A DNA stretch of 64,000 bases from Anaeramoeba ignava. Its lineage: Eukaryota > Metamonada > Anaeramoebidae. Within the stretch, counting starts at the first letter, position 1, and each line of letters starts with the position of its first letter. This document shows, piece by piece, positions 9,397 through 19,197 of the stretch. The notes under the pieces were generated by a model. The model searched no databases and was not told the DNA's origin. It worked only from the letters and a program-made list of their open reading frames with translations. The DNA lies in assembly GCA_028826165.1 (NCBI GenBank), contig JAPDFW010000060.1, positions 124,001 to 188,000 on the forward strand, given 5' to 3'. The position numbers and the translations under genes are program-made.

Positions 9397-11130
9397 ATGT
9401 CTTCTATTTCTCATCATAAACTTTATAATCTTCTTGTAGAGAATTATAACGCTAGACTCCTTATTCTTGATTTGAGAGATCCTATTAAATTTAAAGAGAA
9501 ATGTATTCCTTTTTCTTATAATGTTTTGAATGAAAAAAAAGGAACAATAACAGATTCAATTATAAATAGTTATCAAAAAAGACTTATTGAAATTGAAAAG
9601 ATAGAAAGGATTATTTTAGTAACAGATGAATTAGAAAATGAATTAGAAAATAAATTAGAAAATCAATTAGAAAATCAATTAGGAAATCAATTAGAAAATA
9701 AATTAGAAAATAAATTAGAAAATCAATTAGAAAATCAATTAGAAAATCAATTAGAAAATAAATTAGAAAATAAATTAGAAAATGAATTAGGAGATGAATT
9801 AGAAAATAAATTAGAAAATGAATTAGAAAATAAATTAGAAAATCAATTAGAAAATAAATTAGAAAATGAATTAGAAAATGAATTAGAAAATGAATTAGAA
9901 AATAAATTAGAAAATCAATTAGAAAATAAATTAGAAAATAAATTAGAAAATCAATTAGAAAATAAATTAGAAAATCAATTAGGAAATAAATTAGAAAATA
10001 AATTAGAAAATGAATTAGGAGATGGATTAGAAAATCAATTAGAAAATGAATTAGAAAATGAATTAGAAAATAAATTAGAAAATGAATTAGAAAATGAATT
10101 AGAAAATGAATTAGAAAATAAATTAGAAAATAAATTAGAAAATCAATTAGAAAATCAATTAGAAAATGAATTAGAAAATCAATTAGAAAATGAATTAGAA
10201 AATAAATTAGAAAATCAATTAGAAAATCAATTAGAAAATCAATTAGAAAATCAATTAGAAAATGAATTAGAAAATCAATTAGAAAATGAATTAGAAAATG
10301 AATTAGAAAATGAATTAGAAAATCAATTAGAAAATCAATTAGAAAATCAATTAGAAAATCAATTAGAAAATCAATTAGAAAATCAATTAGGAAATAAATT
10401 AGAAAATAAATTAGAAAATCAAAATATAAATGAAAAATATAATTTAATTATAACAAAATTCCTCAATAGATGGAAAAAAGAAATTTCAGAAAATCAACCT
10501 GAAAAAACAAATATAATTAAATATCTCAATGAATTAACTCCAAAAGTATTTATTCTTGAAGGAGGAGTTGAAAGTTTTGAGAAAAGTTTTAGTAAATTAT
10601 GCCGATTAGATAAAATGAAATTTTTTCATGGATGGACACTTGATTCAAAACCAGATTCAACAATTCCAATGAGTATGGATTTTCCCAATGAAATTATTCC
10701 AGATTTCTTGTTTTTAGGATGTTGGGAAGGAGCAAGAAACCCAGTAGTAATTGAAACATTACAAATCAATAAAATTGTTAATTGTTGTGCTGGATGTTCA
10801 AATAGTTTTGAAAAAGATCCAAAAATTCAAGTTAATTATTTGAATATTGATATTGAAGATGAAACAAGTGTTGATATCATTCAATACATTGAAACTGTTT
10901 TTGATTTTTTGGAATCCGCTCAAAATCAAAATCAAAGGGTTTTTGTTCATTGTCTTGCCGGAATTAGTCGTTCAAGTTCTTTTGTTATTGGTTACTTGAT
11001 GAGAAAATTCTCTTGGGATTTTGAAACAGCAAAAAAATTTGTTAAAGAAAAAAGACCTGAAATTCGTCCAAATCGTGGATTTGAAAATCAACTTAGAAGA
11101 TTTGAGAAAATTAATAAAAAAATCAATTAA
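9397..11130 (+). CDS. Rhodanese-like / dual-specificity phosphatase with giant LEN repeat insert
   Basis: Single-exon, 577-residue protein resembling MAP-kinase phosphatases, which pair an N-terminal rhodanese-like docking domain with a dual-specificity phosphatase domain. Residues 1-78 form the first half of a rhodanese-like fold (LLILDLRDPIKFKEKCIP, RIILVTDE). Residues 79-343 are about 66 tandem LEN[Q/K/E] tetrapeptides. The rhodanese part seems to resume after the insert (PKVFILEGGVESFEKSF). The catalytic domain runs from about 425 to 572: IIPDFLFLGCWEGARN, a probable general-acid Asp in NIDIEDE, and the signature HCLAGISRSSS with nucleophile Cys near 519, then GYLMRKFSWDFETA and RPNRGFENQL. 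The active-site pattern HCxxGxxRS is intact, so catalysis is expected; MAP kinase as substrate is inferred from the architecture. Confidence 0.9.
   Translation: MSSISHHKLYNLLVENYNARLLILDLRDPIKFKEKCIPFSYNVLNEKKGTITDSIINSYQKRLIEIEKIERIILVTDELENELENKLENQLENQLGNQLENKLENKLENQLENQLENQLENKLENKLENELGDELENKLENELENKLENQLENKLENELENELENELENKLENQLENKLENKLENQLENKLENQLGNKLENKLENELGDGLENQLENELENELENKLENELENELENELENKLENKLENQLENQLENELENQLENELENKLENQLENQLENQLENQLENELENQLENELENELENELENQLENQLENQLENQLENQLENQLGNKLENKLENQNINEKYNLIITKFLNRWKKEISENQPEKTNIIKYLNELTPKVFILEGGVESFEKSFSKLCRLDKMKFFHGWTLDSKPDSTIPMSMDFPNEIIPDFLFLGCWEGARNPVVIETLQINKIVNCCAGCSNSFEKDPKIQVNYLNIDIEDETSVDIIQYIETVFDFLESAQNQNQRVFVHCLAGISRSSSFVIGYLMRKFSWDFETAKKFVKEKRPEIRPNRGFENQLRRFEKINKKIN
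9629..10422 (+). repeat. 12-bp TTAGAAAATnAA coding repeat (LEN[Q/K/E])
   Basis: About 66 units, almost all 12 bp and in frame; the variable base changes the fourth residue between Q, K and E, with rare LG[N/D] variants. It sits inside the rhodanese-like domain of the phosphatase gene. Predicted as a long, highly charged helical or disordered spacer. Confidence 0.95.
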
Positions 11131-11337
11131 AAAAAATTTTTTTTTTCATTTTTTTTTTTCATTTTTTTTCTTTACAAAAAATAATAAAATTAATTTAAAT
11201 TTAATGGAGGATGAAGAAAGAAAATTTAACGCAGAAATTTGAAACATGATTTTCAAATGATTAAAATTATTCTTGGCTGACTCCATTTAAATTAAAAATT
11301 TAAAAATTAAAAAAATTAAAAAAATTTTTTTTTCTTT
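11131..11337. other. Convergent intergenic region
   Basis: 207 bp between two genes that converge. Poly-T and A/T runs flank a short less repetitive part (about 11,195-11,300). Probably both 3' UTRs; no feature recognised. Confidence 0.5.
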
Positions 11338-12168
11338 TTATTTTTTTTCTTCAATTAAAGAAATTTGTAAAAGAAGTAAAGAATGATCAGTTGCATCATT
11401 TTCAATCATATCAAAAGAATCCAAAGTGAATTTTGAGTTAATTAAGGAATTCTGGATAAAAATATAGTCAATTCTTGTTCCAATCCAACAAGAAAAAGCA
11501 TCAAGTTGATTTGGATGAATAGCTTTCCAAGAATCAATATAATTGAGATTTGAAGTGATTTCCTGATAAATATCATAAACAGGAGATTCCCAAGAATTTT
11601 TAAGTCTTGTCTCAAAAATTTGGAGGTTTTTCTTTTTGGAATAATCTGATTTGGAACTAAGTGAGTTGAAGTCACCAATTAAAAAATGTGGAACAATTTT
11701 ATTTTCCGTTAAAAAATTGTTCATTATTTTCACCTGTTCAAGTCGAGTTTGTTCTGAAATATGATCGAGATGAAGAACGCAAAAGTTAAAGTTTTCATTT
11801 TCCAATTTAATTGAGACAATTCCAAAGCTTCTTTTTTGGAAATTTTTGACTTTTAATTTTTGGAAAGCAATTTTTTGTGATTGGAATTTTTTTTTGACTA
11901 AAATTGCGTTTCCGAATTTCTTGTGGTTTGCTGAGAAGAAAAAGTAGTTGCAATCGAGTTGTTCTGCGAGGTGTTGTAAGACCACAACTGGTTCTTTTTT
12001 GTTTTCTATTTTGTAGTGATCTGGATGATAAACTTCTTCTAAAGCGAGAATATCGATATCTAATGGTTTTAAAAGGTCTAAGAATTGTAGGAATGAGTAA
12101 TGATTTGATTTATCTCTCCAACCGTGAGCGTTTAGTGATGCTATTTTAAAGGATTTTTGTTTTTCCAT
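11338..12168 (-). CDS. Endonuclease/exonuclease/phosphatase (EEP) fold protein
   Basis: Single-exon 276-residue protein with the DNase I-like EEP fold landmarks: LNAHGW near the N-terminus, ILALEEV (the Glu metal ligand), GNAILV, a CVLHLDH strand, IGDFNSL (Asp/Asn pair), TRIDYIF and the C-terminal ATDHSLLL (Asp/His pair). These match the metal-dependent phosphodiesterase/phosphatase core, so the protein is probably active, but EEP members act on DNA, RNA, sphingomyelin, phosphoinositides or nucleotides and nothing here decides the substrate. No signal peptide or membrane segment, so probably cytosolic or nuclear. A TTTTTTCATTTTTTTC motif lies about 20-30 nt before the start. Confidence 0.85.
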   Translation of the reverse strand: MEKQKSFKIASLNAHGWRDKSNHYSFLQFLDLLKPLDIDILALEEVYHPDHYKIENKKEPVVVLQHLAEQLDCNYFFFSANHKKFGNAILVKKKFQSQKIAFQKLKVKNFQKRSFGIVSIKLENENFNFCVLHLDHISEQTRLEQVKIMNNFLTENKIVPHFLIGDFNSLSSKSDYSKKKNLQIFETRLKNSWESPVYDIYQEITSNLNYIDSWKAIHPNQLDAFSCWIGTRIDYIFIQNSLINSKFTLDSFDMIENDATDHSLLLLQISLIEEKK

Positions 12169-12199
12169 TTTAATAAAAGAAAAAAATGAAAAAATGAAA

Positions 12200-13490
12200 T
12201 TTAGAACTTTTGATTTTAATTTTGATTTTAATTTTTGATTTTGATTTATATTTAGATTTAGATTTAGATTTATATTTAGATTTAGATTTATATTTATATT
12301 TATATTTAGATTTATATTTAGATTTAGATTTAGATTTAGATTTATATTTTAATTTATATTTAGATTTATATTTATATTTATATTTAGATTTTGATTTTGA
12401 TTTTGATTTTGATTTTGATTTAGATTTTGATTTTGATTTTGATTTTTGATTTTGATTTTGATTTTGATTTATATTTAGATTTAGATTTATATTTATATTT
12501 AGATTTAGATTTATATTTAGATTTATATTTAGATTTATATTTAGATTTAGATTTAGATTTATATTTAGATTTAGATTTATATTTATATTTAGATTTAGAT
12601 TTAGATTTATATTTATATTTAGATTTATATTTAGATTTAGATTTAGATTTAGATTTAGATTTAGATTTATATTTAGATTTAGATTTAGATTTAGATTTAT
12701 ATTTAGATTTATATTTTGATTTTGATTTTGATTTATATTTATATTTATATTTATATTTAGATTTAGATTTAGATTTAGATTTTGATTTAGATTTAGAACT
12801 TTGATTTTGATTTTGATTTTGATTTTTGATTTATATTTATATTTATATTTATATTTAGATTTAGATTTATATTTATATTTATATTTATATTTAGATTTTG
12901 ATTTTGATTTTGATTTTGATTTTTGATTTTTGATTTAGATTTTGATTTTAATTTTTAATTTTAATTTTAAGTTTGATTTTTGATTTTGATTTTAATTTTA
13001 ATTTTAATTTTGATTTTGATTTAGATTTTAGATTTATATTTATATTTAGTTTAGATTTATATTTATATTTATATTTATATTTTGATTTAGATTTATATTT
13101 AGATTTAGATTTAGATTTAGATTTAGATTTAGATTTATATTTATATTTATATTTAGATTTATATTTATATTTATATTTAGATTTATATTTAGATTTATAT
13201 TTAGATTTAGATTTTGATTTATATTTATATTTAGATTTATATTTATATTTATATTTATATTTATATTTAAATAATTGATTTATATTTATATTTAGATTTA
13301 TATTTAGATTTAGATTTAGATTTTGATTTATATTTATATTTATATTTATATTTAGATTTAGATTTAGATTTAGATTTTGATTTAGATTTAGATTTAGATT
13401 TAGATTTAGATTTATATTTATATTTAGATTTAGATTTATATTTATATTTATATTTAGATTTTGATTTTGATTTAGATTTAGATTTGAAAT
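12200..13490. repeat. TTTAGA / TTTATA / TTTTGA hexamer array
   Basis: 1.3 kb of hexamers between the EEP gene's start and the Ras gene's 3' end. TTTAGA and TTTATA alternate irregularly with short TTTTGA blocks. It produces long spurious open frames on both strands (LDLDLYLY, KSKSKYKY patterns). Confidence 0.95.
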
Positions 13491-13659
13491 TTAAAAAGAA
13501 TGTGAGATTTATTATGATTTTTTTGATTAAACAAGTAAAGATTATTTTTCTGTTAAGAAAAAATTTTTCAAAAAAAGACAAAAGAAAAGTATAAAGTAAG
13601 GAACATAAAAAGAAAAAAAGAAAAAAAGATAAAAAGATAAAAAGATAAAAAAGTAAACA

Positions 13660-14238
13660 TTAAATGATGAAGCAATTCTTTTTCTTTTTTTTTCTTTTAG
13701 GATGAGAATCATTATCAATAGAATTATTCAAAGCTTTAAATTTTCTAATTTCCCTAACACATTGAAAGAAAGCCATGTCAACATTTTCTCTAGTTTTAGC
13801 ACTAGTTTCGATAAAAGCGCATTGAAAAAGAGAAGCGAGGTCTTTAAGCTCATCAGAAGAGACTTTCCTTCTTTGAACGAGGTCCTTCTTATTGCCAACG
13901 ATAACAATAGGAGCGGTGTCACTTTGCTTAGTTTTCAAAATATGTTCTTTAAACGTTGTAACTTCATCAAAAGAGTCTCGAGTGTCAACGGAATACACAA
14001 CGAGAAATCCATCTCCTGAACGGTAATATGTGTCTCGCATAAGCGCAAATTCTTCCTGTCCTGCTGTGTCGATTATCTCAAGCATGCACGTTTCTTCGTC
14101 AATTTCTACTTGTTTTTGATAGAAGTTTTCGATCGTTGGCTCGTATTCTTCTACAAATTTAGAGTGCACGAATTGAAGTGTAAGTGCAGATTTGCCAACT
14201 CCTCCTCCTCCTACTACTACAAGTTTGTAGCTTGGCAT
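13660..14238 (-). CDS. Ras/Rap-type small GTPase with CaaX tail
   Basis: Intronless 192-residue membrane-anchored GTP switch. Motifs: KLVVVGGGGVGKSALT (P-loop), effector region YEPTIENFY, DTAGQEEFALMRDTYYR, VGNKKDL and TSAK. The C-terminus is a polybasic KKKKK run followed by CFII, a CaaX prenylation signal. Switch I and DTAGQEEF place it in the Ras/Rap/Ral group rather than with the Rab-like array that begins 5 kb away. It lacks the five introns of those genes and uses noticeably more G/C-ending codons, so it did not arise from the array. Position 12 of Ras is Gly and position 61 is Gln, so normal GTP hydrolysis is expected. Confidence 0.93.
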   Translation of the reverse strand: MPSYKLVVVGGGGVGKSALTLQFVHSKFVEEYEPTIENFYQKQVEIDEETCMLEIIDTAGQEEFALMRDTYYRSGDGFLVVYSVDTRDSFDEVTTFKEHILKTKQSDTAPIVIVGNKKDLVQRRKVSSDELKDLASLFQCAFIETSAKTRENVDMAFFQCVREIRKFKALNNSIDNDSHPKRKKKKKNCFII

Positions 14239-14429
14239 TTTTTTGATTTAAAAAATTTCAAAAAAAAAAAGCGAAAAATGAAAATTTTTTCTTTTTTTTT
14301 TTTTCTTTTTGTTTTTTGTAATTTTAATTTTGTTTTGTTTTATAAAAAAGAGATTTATTAAAATTTATTTTAAATAAAAAAAAAGGAGAAAAAAAATTAA
14401 TCAAAAAGGAGAAAAAATATAGATTAACA

Positions 14430-15910
14430 TTTATTTAACAATTTAATTAATTTTTATTAATAAATCAATATAAAATATAATATTCAATTCCGATATAAAA
14501 CAGATATAAAATCAATCTAAAATAAAATAAAAATAAAAAAGTGGAATAAAAAATATAATTTATTTCTAATTTGAATTTAAATTTATTTTTATTAATAAAT
14601 CAATATAAAATATAATATTCAATTCCGATATAAAATAGATATAAAATCAATCCAAAATAAAAATATAAAATAAATATAAAATAAAAATATAATTTATTTC
14701 TAATTTGAAATTAAATTTAATTTTTATTAATAAATCAATTCAAAATATAATATTCAATTCCGATATAAAATAGATATAAAATCAATTCAAAATCAAATTA
14801 AAAATAAAAAGTGGAATAAAAATATAATTTATTTCTGAATTAAATTTAATTTATTTTTATTAATAAATCAATTCAAAATAAATATAAAATAAAAATATAA
14901 ATTATTTCTAATTTTAAATTTATTTTATTTTTATTAATAAATCAATATAAAATATAATATTCAATTCCGATATAAAATAGATATAAAATCAATTCAAAAT
15001 AAAATAAAAATAAAAAGTGGAATAAAAATATAATTTATTTCTGAATTGAATTAAATTAATTTTTATTAATAAATCAATATAAAATAAATATAAAATAAAA
15101 ATATAATTTATTTAAATTTAATTTATTTTTATTAATAAATCAATATAAAATAAAAAGTGGAATAAAATATAATTTATTTCTAAATTAAATTAAATTAATT
15201 TTTATTAATAAATCAATATAAAATATAATATCTAATTCCGATATAAAATAGATATAAAATCAATTCAAAATAAAAATAAAAAGTGGAATAAAAATATAAT
15301 TTATTTCTAAATTAAATTTAATTAATTTTTATTAATAAATCAATATAAAATATAATATTCAATTCCGATATAAAATAGATATAAAATCAATCCAAAATAA
15401 ATTAAAAATAAAAAGTGGAATAAAAATATAATTTATTTCTAAATTAAATTAAATTAATTTTTATTAATAAATCAATTCAAAATATAATATTCAATTCCGA
15501 TATAAAATAGATATAAAATCAATTCTAAAATAAATTAAAAATAAAAAGTGGAATAAAAATATAATTTATTTCTAATTTAAATAAATTAAAATTAATCACA
15601 TAAAATATAATATTCAATTCCGATATAAAATAGATATAAAATCAATATAAAATAAAAATAAGGAATAAAAATATAATTTATTTCTAATTTAAATTTAATT
15701 AATTTTTATTAATAAATCAATATAAAATATAATATTCAATTCCAATATAAAATAGATATAAAATCAATTCAAAATAAAATAAAAATAAAAAAGTGGAATA
15801 AAAAATATAATTTATTTCTAATTTGAATTTAAATTTATTTTTATTAATAAATCTATTTCTGAATTTAATTAATTTTTATTAATAAATCTATTCAAAATAA
15901 TTCATTTTAA
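14430..15910. repeat. AT-rich satellite, about 122-135-bp period
   Basis: Unit contains ATTCAATTCCGATATAAAA, then ATAGATATAAAATCAATTC, AAAAAGTGGAATAAAAATA and TTTTTATTAATAAATCAAT. The CCGATATAAAA core starts at about 14,490, 14,625, 14,760, 14,967, 15,238, 15,365, 15,497 and 15,620, with a CCAATATAAAA variant near 15,742; two larger gaps are units lacking the core. It lies between the Ras and RRM genes. No coding potential. Confidence 0.9.
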
Positions 15911-15989
15911 TTCTGTATTTATTATTATTAAGAAAAAAGAAAATAGAAAATTGACTTGTTTTAAAAAAAAAAATTTTTTTTTTGTTCTT

Positions 15990-18900
15990 TCATTTCTTTG
16001 TGGAATCAGAATAAGCATCTAACAAAATTTGTAAAGAAGGAGGAATATTAGAAGAATTCTGAATAGAATTAGAATTATGTGAATTGGATTTCGAATTCAA
16101 ATTGCGAAATTGTGAATCATTCAAAGAAAGTAAATTATTAGAATTTTGGTTCTGATTTGAAATATTATTGATTCCAAGAGTTTCAAGCAAAGAAGGCAAC
16201 AAAGTACGGTTTGCAATTGAAAAATTACTGGTATTTAAAGAAGAAAAAGAGGGATTATTTAGATCGGCTTTCTCGTTTTTATTGAAAAAGGGAGAAAGTG
16301 ATTGAAGAACCAAATTTTTGGGATTTTTTGGATCATTTTTTGGATCGTTTTTTGGATTATTTGGATCCAAATTATTTGGGTCAAAATTTTGGGGGTTAAA
16401 TGTATCATCAACGGATTTTGAGTCGATGTTCAGCATATAAGGATTGAGAGGAGATTGTGTTGAATTTTGTGTTTTTGTGTTAAATTGCGATGAAGTCTGC
16501 GAGGTGTTGCCGTACAGATCAAGTAAAACTTGCTGGATTTTTTGAGATGAAAGATCCGAAGGAGTGTTTGAGGATTTCTTGAGCTGGTGGAGAAGCGAGC
16601 CGATCTGGGACTGCTGGTCGCTGGGGTTTTTGTTCAGTATCGATGTCAACTGGTTGTTCAGATCGCTTAATTTATTTGTTATTTCGTCTTTGGAGTTTTG
16701 CGCGCTCGTTGTTGATTGCGCAATTGGATTCAATAAAAGAGAGTTTGCTGTTGTTGATGTTGTTTGTTGGGTGTTGAGCGCTTGTTGCAATGCGCGTAAT
16801 GTGTTTATTTCAGGATTAGTTTGAGTTGTTATTTGTTGCTGAGGAAAAATCCCGCTCAGAAGCGGATAATTCAGGGTGTTTTGTGTGAGTAAGTTTTGTG
16901 TGGGATTCAGCAACGTCTGTGAGTTCATGAGCATCGGGCTCAATAAAGCCGCTGTGGTTTGGGTCGGGTTTTTCAGAAGCAATTGCAGGAAGTCTTGTTG
17001 GATCATTTTGATCCCATTTTCTAGCGTGATTTTGTCCAATCTGTCCATAGGCTTCTCTGTCCCGTTTATATACAAAGAAATCGTCTCTGTCGCGTTGTTC
17101 ATTCGCCCTGCAATTATTATATATCTAAATCCCTTGTCGAGCGCATGCTCAATTGCTCTTTTCACTGTGTTTCTCTCGTCGGAAATGTAAAGTTCAAGAG
17201 GAACGTTTGACAAAATTTGGTTTGCTCGTATTTGCTGCGCGATTTTGTCTCCATATCTGCGCAGAGTAGGACTGGATACAATTACATAAATAGCATTCTG
17301 TCGATTTTCCCTATTTTCCGTTAAATTATTGCTTTGTTCGTTTTTATCGTAAATTAAACGGTCGCCATAAAAAGTTGTTTTTCTTTGTCTTCCATCAAAA
17401 TCATCAGCATCATCATAATATCCGAACCCACGATCACGATCACGATCACGATCACGATCACGATCTCTATTTCGATCACGGTCGGATTCGTATTCAGCAG
17501 ATCGCCACTCATCGCGGCGGTAATGCCGTCTGTAATCTCGGTCTTCTTTATAGTCGTGGTAGCTTGACCTTCTGTGGTCTTTATTCTGATACTCTCTTCT
17601 TCGATGGTTTGATCGAGAATCTCTTCGATTGCTCAGTTCAACGTGAACATGCTTTCCTGCAACAGAAAGACTATGCTCGCCATCAACCGCATCTCGTGCG
17701 GATTCCGGTTTTTTAAATTGCAAAAACCCATAGCTTTCTTTGAAAACAATTTCTTCCACTTCTCCATATTTCGAGAATATTTCCTCAATCTCTGTCTTGT
17801 TTGTTTTTTCTGTTGCTAAATTTCCAAGGAAAATCCTGGCATCATCGCGACTGTAATCACGGCTTTCTGCTTCTCTGTGTGATTCATATGTTCGGTGTCT
17901 CCCGTGTTTCTCGTGATTGTCGTCATAATCATGGTGCGTTTTTTTCTCTGTTTTGTAATCTTTACTCTCACTTCGGTGGCTTTCGTGCCGCGATTCATAT
18001 GATTTCTCGTGACTGTGCCGGTGTCGATGTTCTCGTGAATGCGATCTTGTCGTATTTTTATTGCTCTCGTTGTTATTTCCTTCTTTATATGTAGTTTCTT
18101 TTTCTTTTTCTTTTTCTTTTTCTTTTTCTTTTTCTGTTTCTTTTTCTTTTTCTTTTTCTTGATTATTTTTGTCATGATTATCCTCAGATATTTCGTTTTT
18201 GAGTTCTTTTTTTTTATATTCTGGATATTTTTTATATTTATAATTTAAATATTCGAGATCATGATTTTGATCTTTAATTTGATTTAAATTTTCATTTTGA
18301 TTTAAATTTTTATTTTGATTTAAATTTAAATTTTGATTTTGATTTAAATTTTCTTGATTTTGATTTAAATTTTCTTGATTTTCTTGCTTTTTATATTCTT
18401 TTTCCCATTGTTCATGCTCTTGAAGTTGTCTTTCTAGCTTTTCCTCAAGTTGTTCTATTTCTTTCTGTCGTTCTCTTTCTTCATTTAAACTTTTTTCCTT
18501 TTCAAATTGCAAGCTTGATTCAGATTCAGATTTTGATTTATATTCATAATCAGAATCCAGCCCCGCTTCATTTGTTGATCCAAAAACAAAATCTTCATCC
18601 TCTTCACTATGATTTTTAACGCTCTTAAGATTCTTGTTTGTTTTTTGCTTTGTCCGTTTATTTTTATTCTCATTTTCATTTGTTTTTCTTTTTTTGTTTT
18701 TTTTGCCTTTTTTGTTTCCGTTTTTTTCTTCTAAAGCCATTTGCCATTCTTTTCTTGAATTATTTTCATCAATTGATAAGAATTCCTGATTTGTATCTTG
18801 TGTTGTTTCCATGTGTTCAGGCGACTCATAACTTTCTGCTTCATAATTAAGTTCTATTTCTTCCTCAATTTTTTTTATATTTTCTTTTTGTTTGTTCATT

Positions 18901-18998
18901 TTTTTTTCATTTGTTTCATTTTCTTTTTTTTGCTTTTCTTTTTCTTTCTCTTTCTCTTCAGTTTCTTTTTCCGTTTCTTGTTTTTTATTTGTTGACAT
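15990..18998 (-). CDS. RRM RNA-binding protein with SR/RD-rich region and anticodon-binding-like domain
   Basis: Single-exon 1002-residue protein. Residues 1-380 are K/E/N/Q-rich with coiled-coil character (EQLEEKLERQLQEHEQWEKE), then HR/SR-rich. An RRM spans about 386-455: ARIFLGNLATEKTN (RNP2-like) and ESYGFLQFKKPESARDAVDG (RNP1-like). An RR/RD-rich linker follows (RDRNRDRDRDRDRDRDRDRG), then an alpha/beta domain at about 567-675 (IYVIVSSPTLRRYGDKIAQQ, ELYISDERNTVKRAIEHALD, FRYIIIAGRMN) that resembles the class II tRNA-synthetase anticodon-binding fold present in NCOA5-like coactivators. The rest is S/N/Q/P-rich. A nuclear role in RNA processing or transcription is inferred. The core, 16.5-18.1 kb, is much richer in G/C than the flanks. 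A TTTTTCATTTTTC motif lies 22 nt before the ATG. RRM call firm; the second domain tentative. Confidence 0.75.
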   Translation of the reverse strand: MSTNKKQETEKETEEKEKEKEKQKKENETNEKKMNKQKENIKKIEEEIELNYEAESYESPEHMETTQDTNQEFLSIDENNSRKEWQMALEEKNGNKKGKKNKKRKTNENENKNKRTKQKTNKNLKSVKNHSEEDEDFVFGSTNEAGLDSDYEYKSKSESESSLQFEKEKSLNEERERQKEIEQLEEKLERQLQEHEQWEKEYKKQENQENLNQNQENLNQNQNLNLNQNKNLNQNENLNQIKDQNHDLEYLNYKYKKYPEYKKKELKNEISEDNHDKNNQEKEKEKETEKEKEKEKEKEKETTYKEGNNNESNKNTTRSHSREHRHRHSHEKSYESRHESHRSESKDYKTEKKTHHDYDDNHEKHGRHRTYESHREAESRDYSRDDARIFLGNLATEKTNKTEIEEIFSKYGEVEEIVFKESYGFLQFKKPESARDAVDGEHSLSVAGKHVHVELSNRRDSRSNHRRREYQNKDHRRSSYHDYKEDRDYRRHYRRDEWRSAEYESDRDRNRDRDRDRDRDRDRGFGYYDDADDFDGRQRKTTFYGDRLIYDKNEQSNNLTENRENRQNAIYVIVSSPTLRRYGDKIAQQIRANQILSNVPLELYISDERNTVKRAIEHALDKGFRYIIIAGRMNNATETISLYINGTEKPMDRLDKITLENGIKMIQQDFLQLLLKNPTQTTAALLSPMLMNSQTLLNPTQNLLTQNTLNYPLLSGIFPQQQITTQTNPEINTLRALQQALNTQQTTSTTANSLLLNPIAQSTTSAQNSKDEITNKLSDLNNQLTSILNKNPSDQQSQIGSLLHQLKKSSNTPSDLSSQKIQQVLLDLYGNTSQTSSQFNTKTQNSTQSPLNPYMLNIDSKSVDDTFNPQNFDPNNLDPNNPKNDPKNDPKNPKNLVLQSLSPFFNKNEKADLNNPSFSSLNTSNFSIANRTLLPSLLETLGINNISNQNQNSNNLLSLNDSQFRNLNSKSNSHNSNSIQNSSNIPPSLQILLDAYSDSTKK

Positions 18999-19197
18999 TT
19001 TATTTGAAAAAAAGAAAAATGAAAAATGAAATTTTTATTTTTAAAAAATTTTTTTTTATTTAAAAAAAAAAAACAAACTTGACTTTTAAATTTTTATCAA
19101 ATCTTTTTTAAAAAAAAATTTTGTTTTTGAAATTTCAAATTAGATTATGTTTTTTTATTATTATTATTAATAATAATATTTTAATGATTAAATTTCT
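18999..19197. promoter_or_regulatory. Upstream region of the RRM gene and 3' flank of GT1
   Basis: 199 bp. The minus strand carries TTTCATTTTTCATTTTTC at about 19,019-19,032, the candidate initiator for the RRM gene. The remainder is poly-A/T and a short ATTATTATTAATAATAATA palindrome near 19,157-19,175 just downstream of the GT1 stop. Confidence 0.4.

Noticed and set aside
8228-13581. Long open frames of pure L/N/Y/F/V, D/L/Y or K/S/Y dipeptides (8228-8815, 12210-12804, 12973-13278, 13267-13581)
   Set aside because: They are translations of hexamer arrays, open in several frames and on both strands, with no domain or start context; those at 8.2-8.8 kb lie inside an NPP intron.
16564-18248. 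Plus-strand frames opposite the RRM gene (16564-16824, 16876-17190, 17375-17716, 17801-18094)
   Set aside because: Antisense shadows of the 1002-residue minus-strand gene; no recognisable domains.
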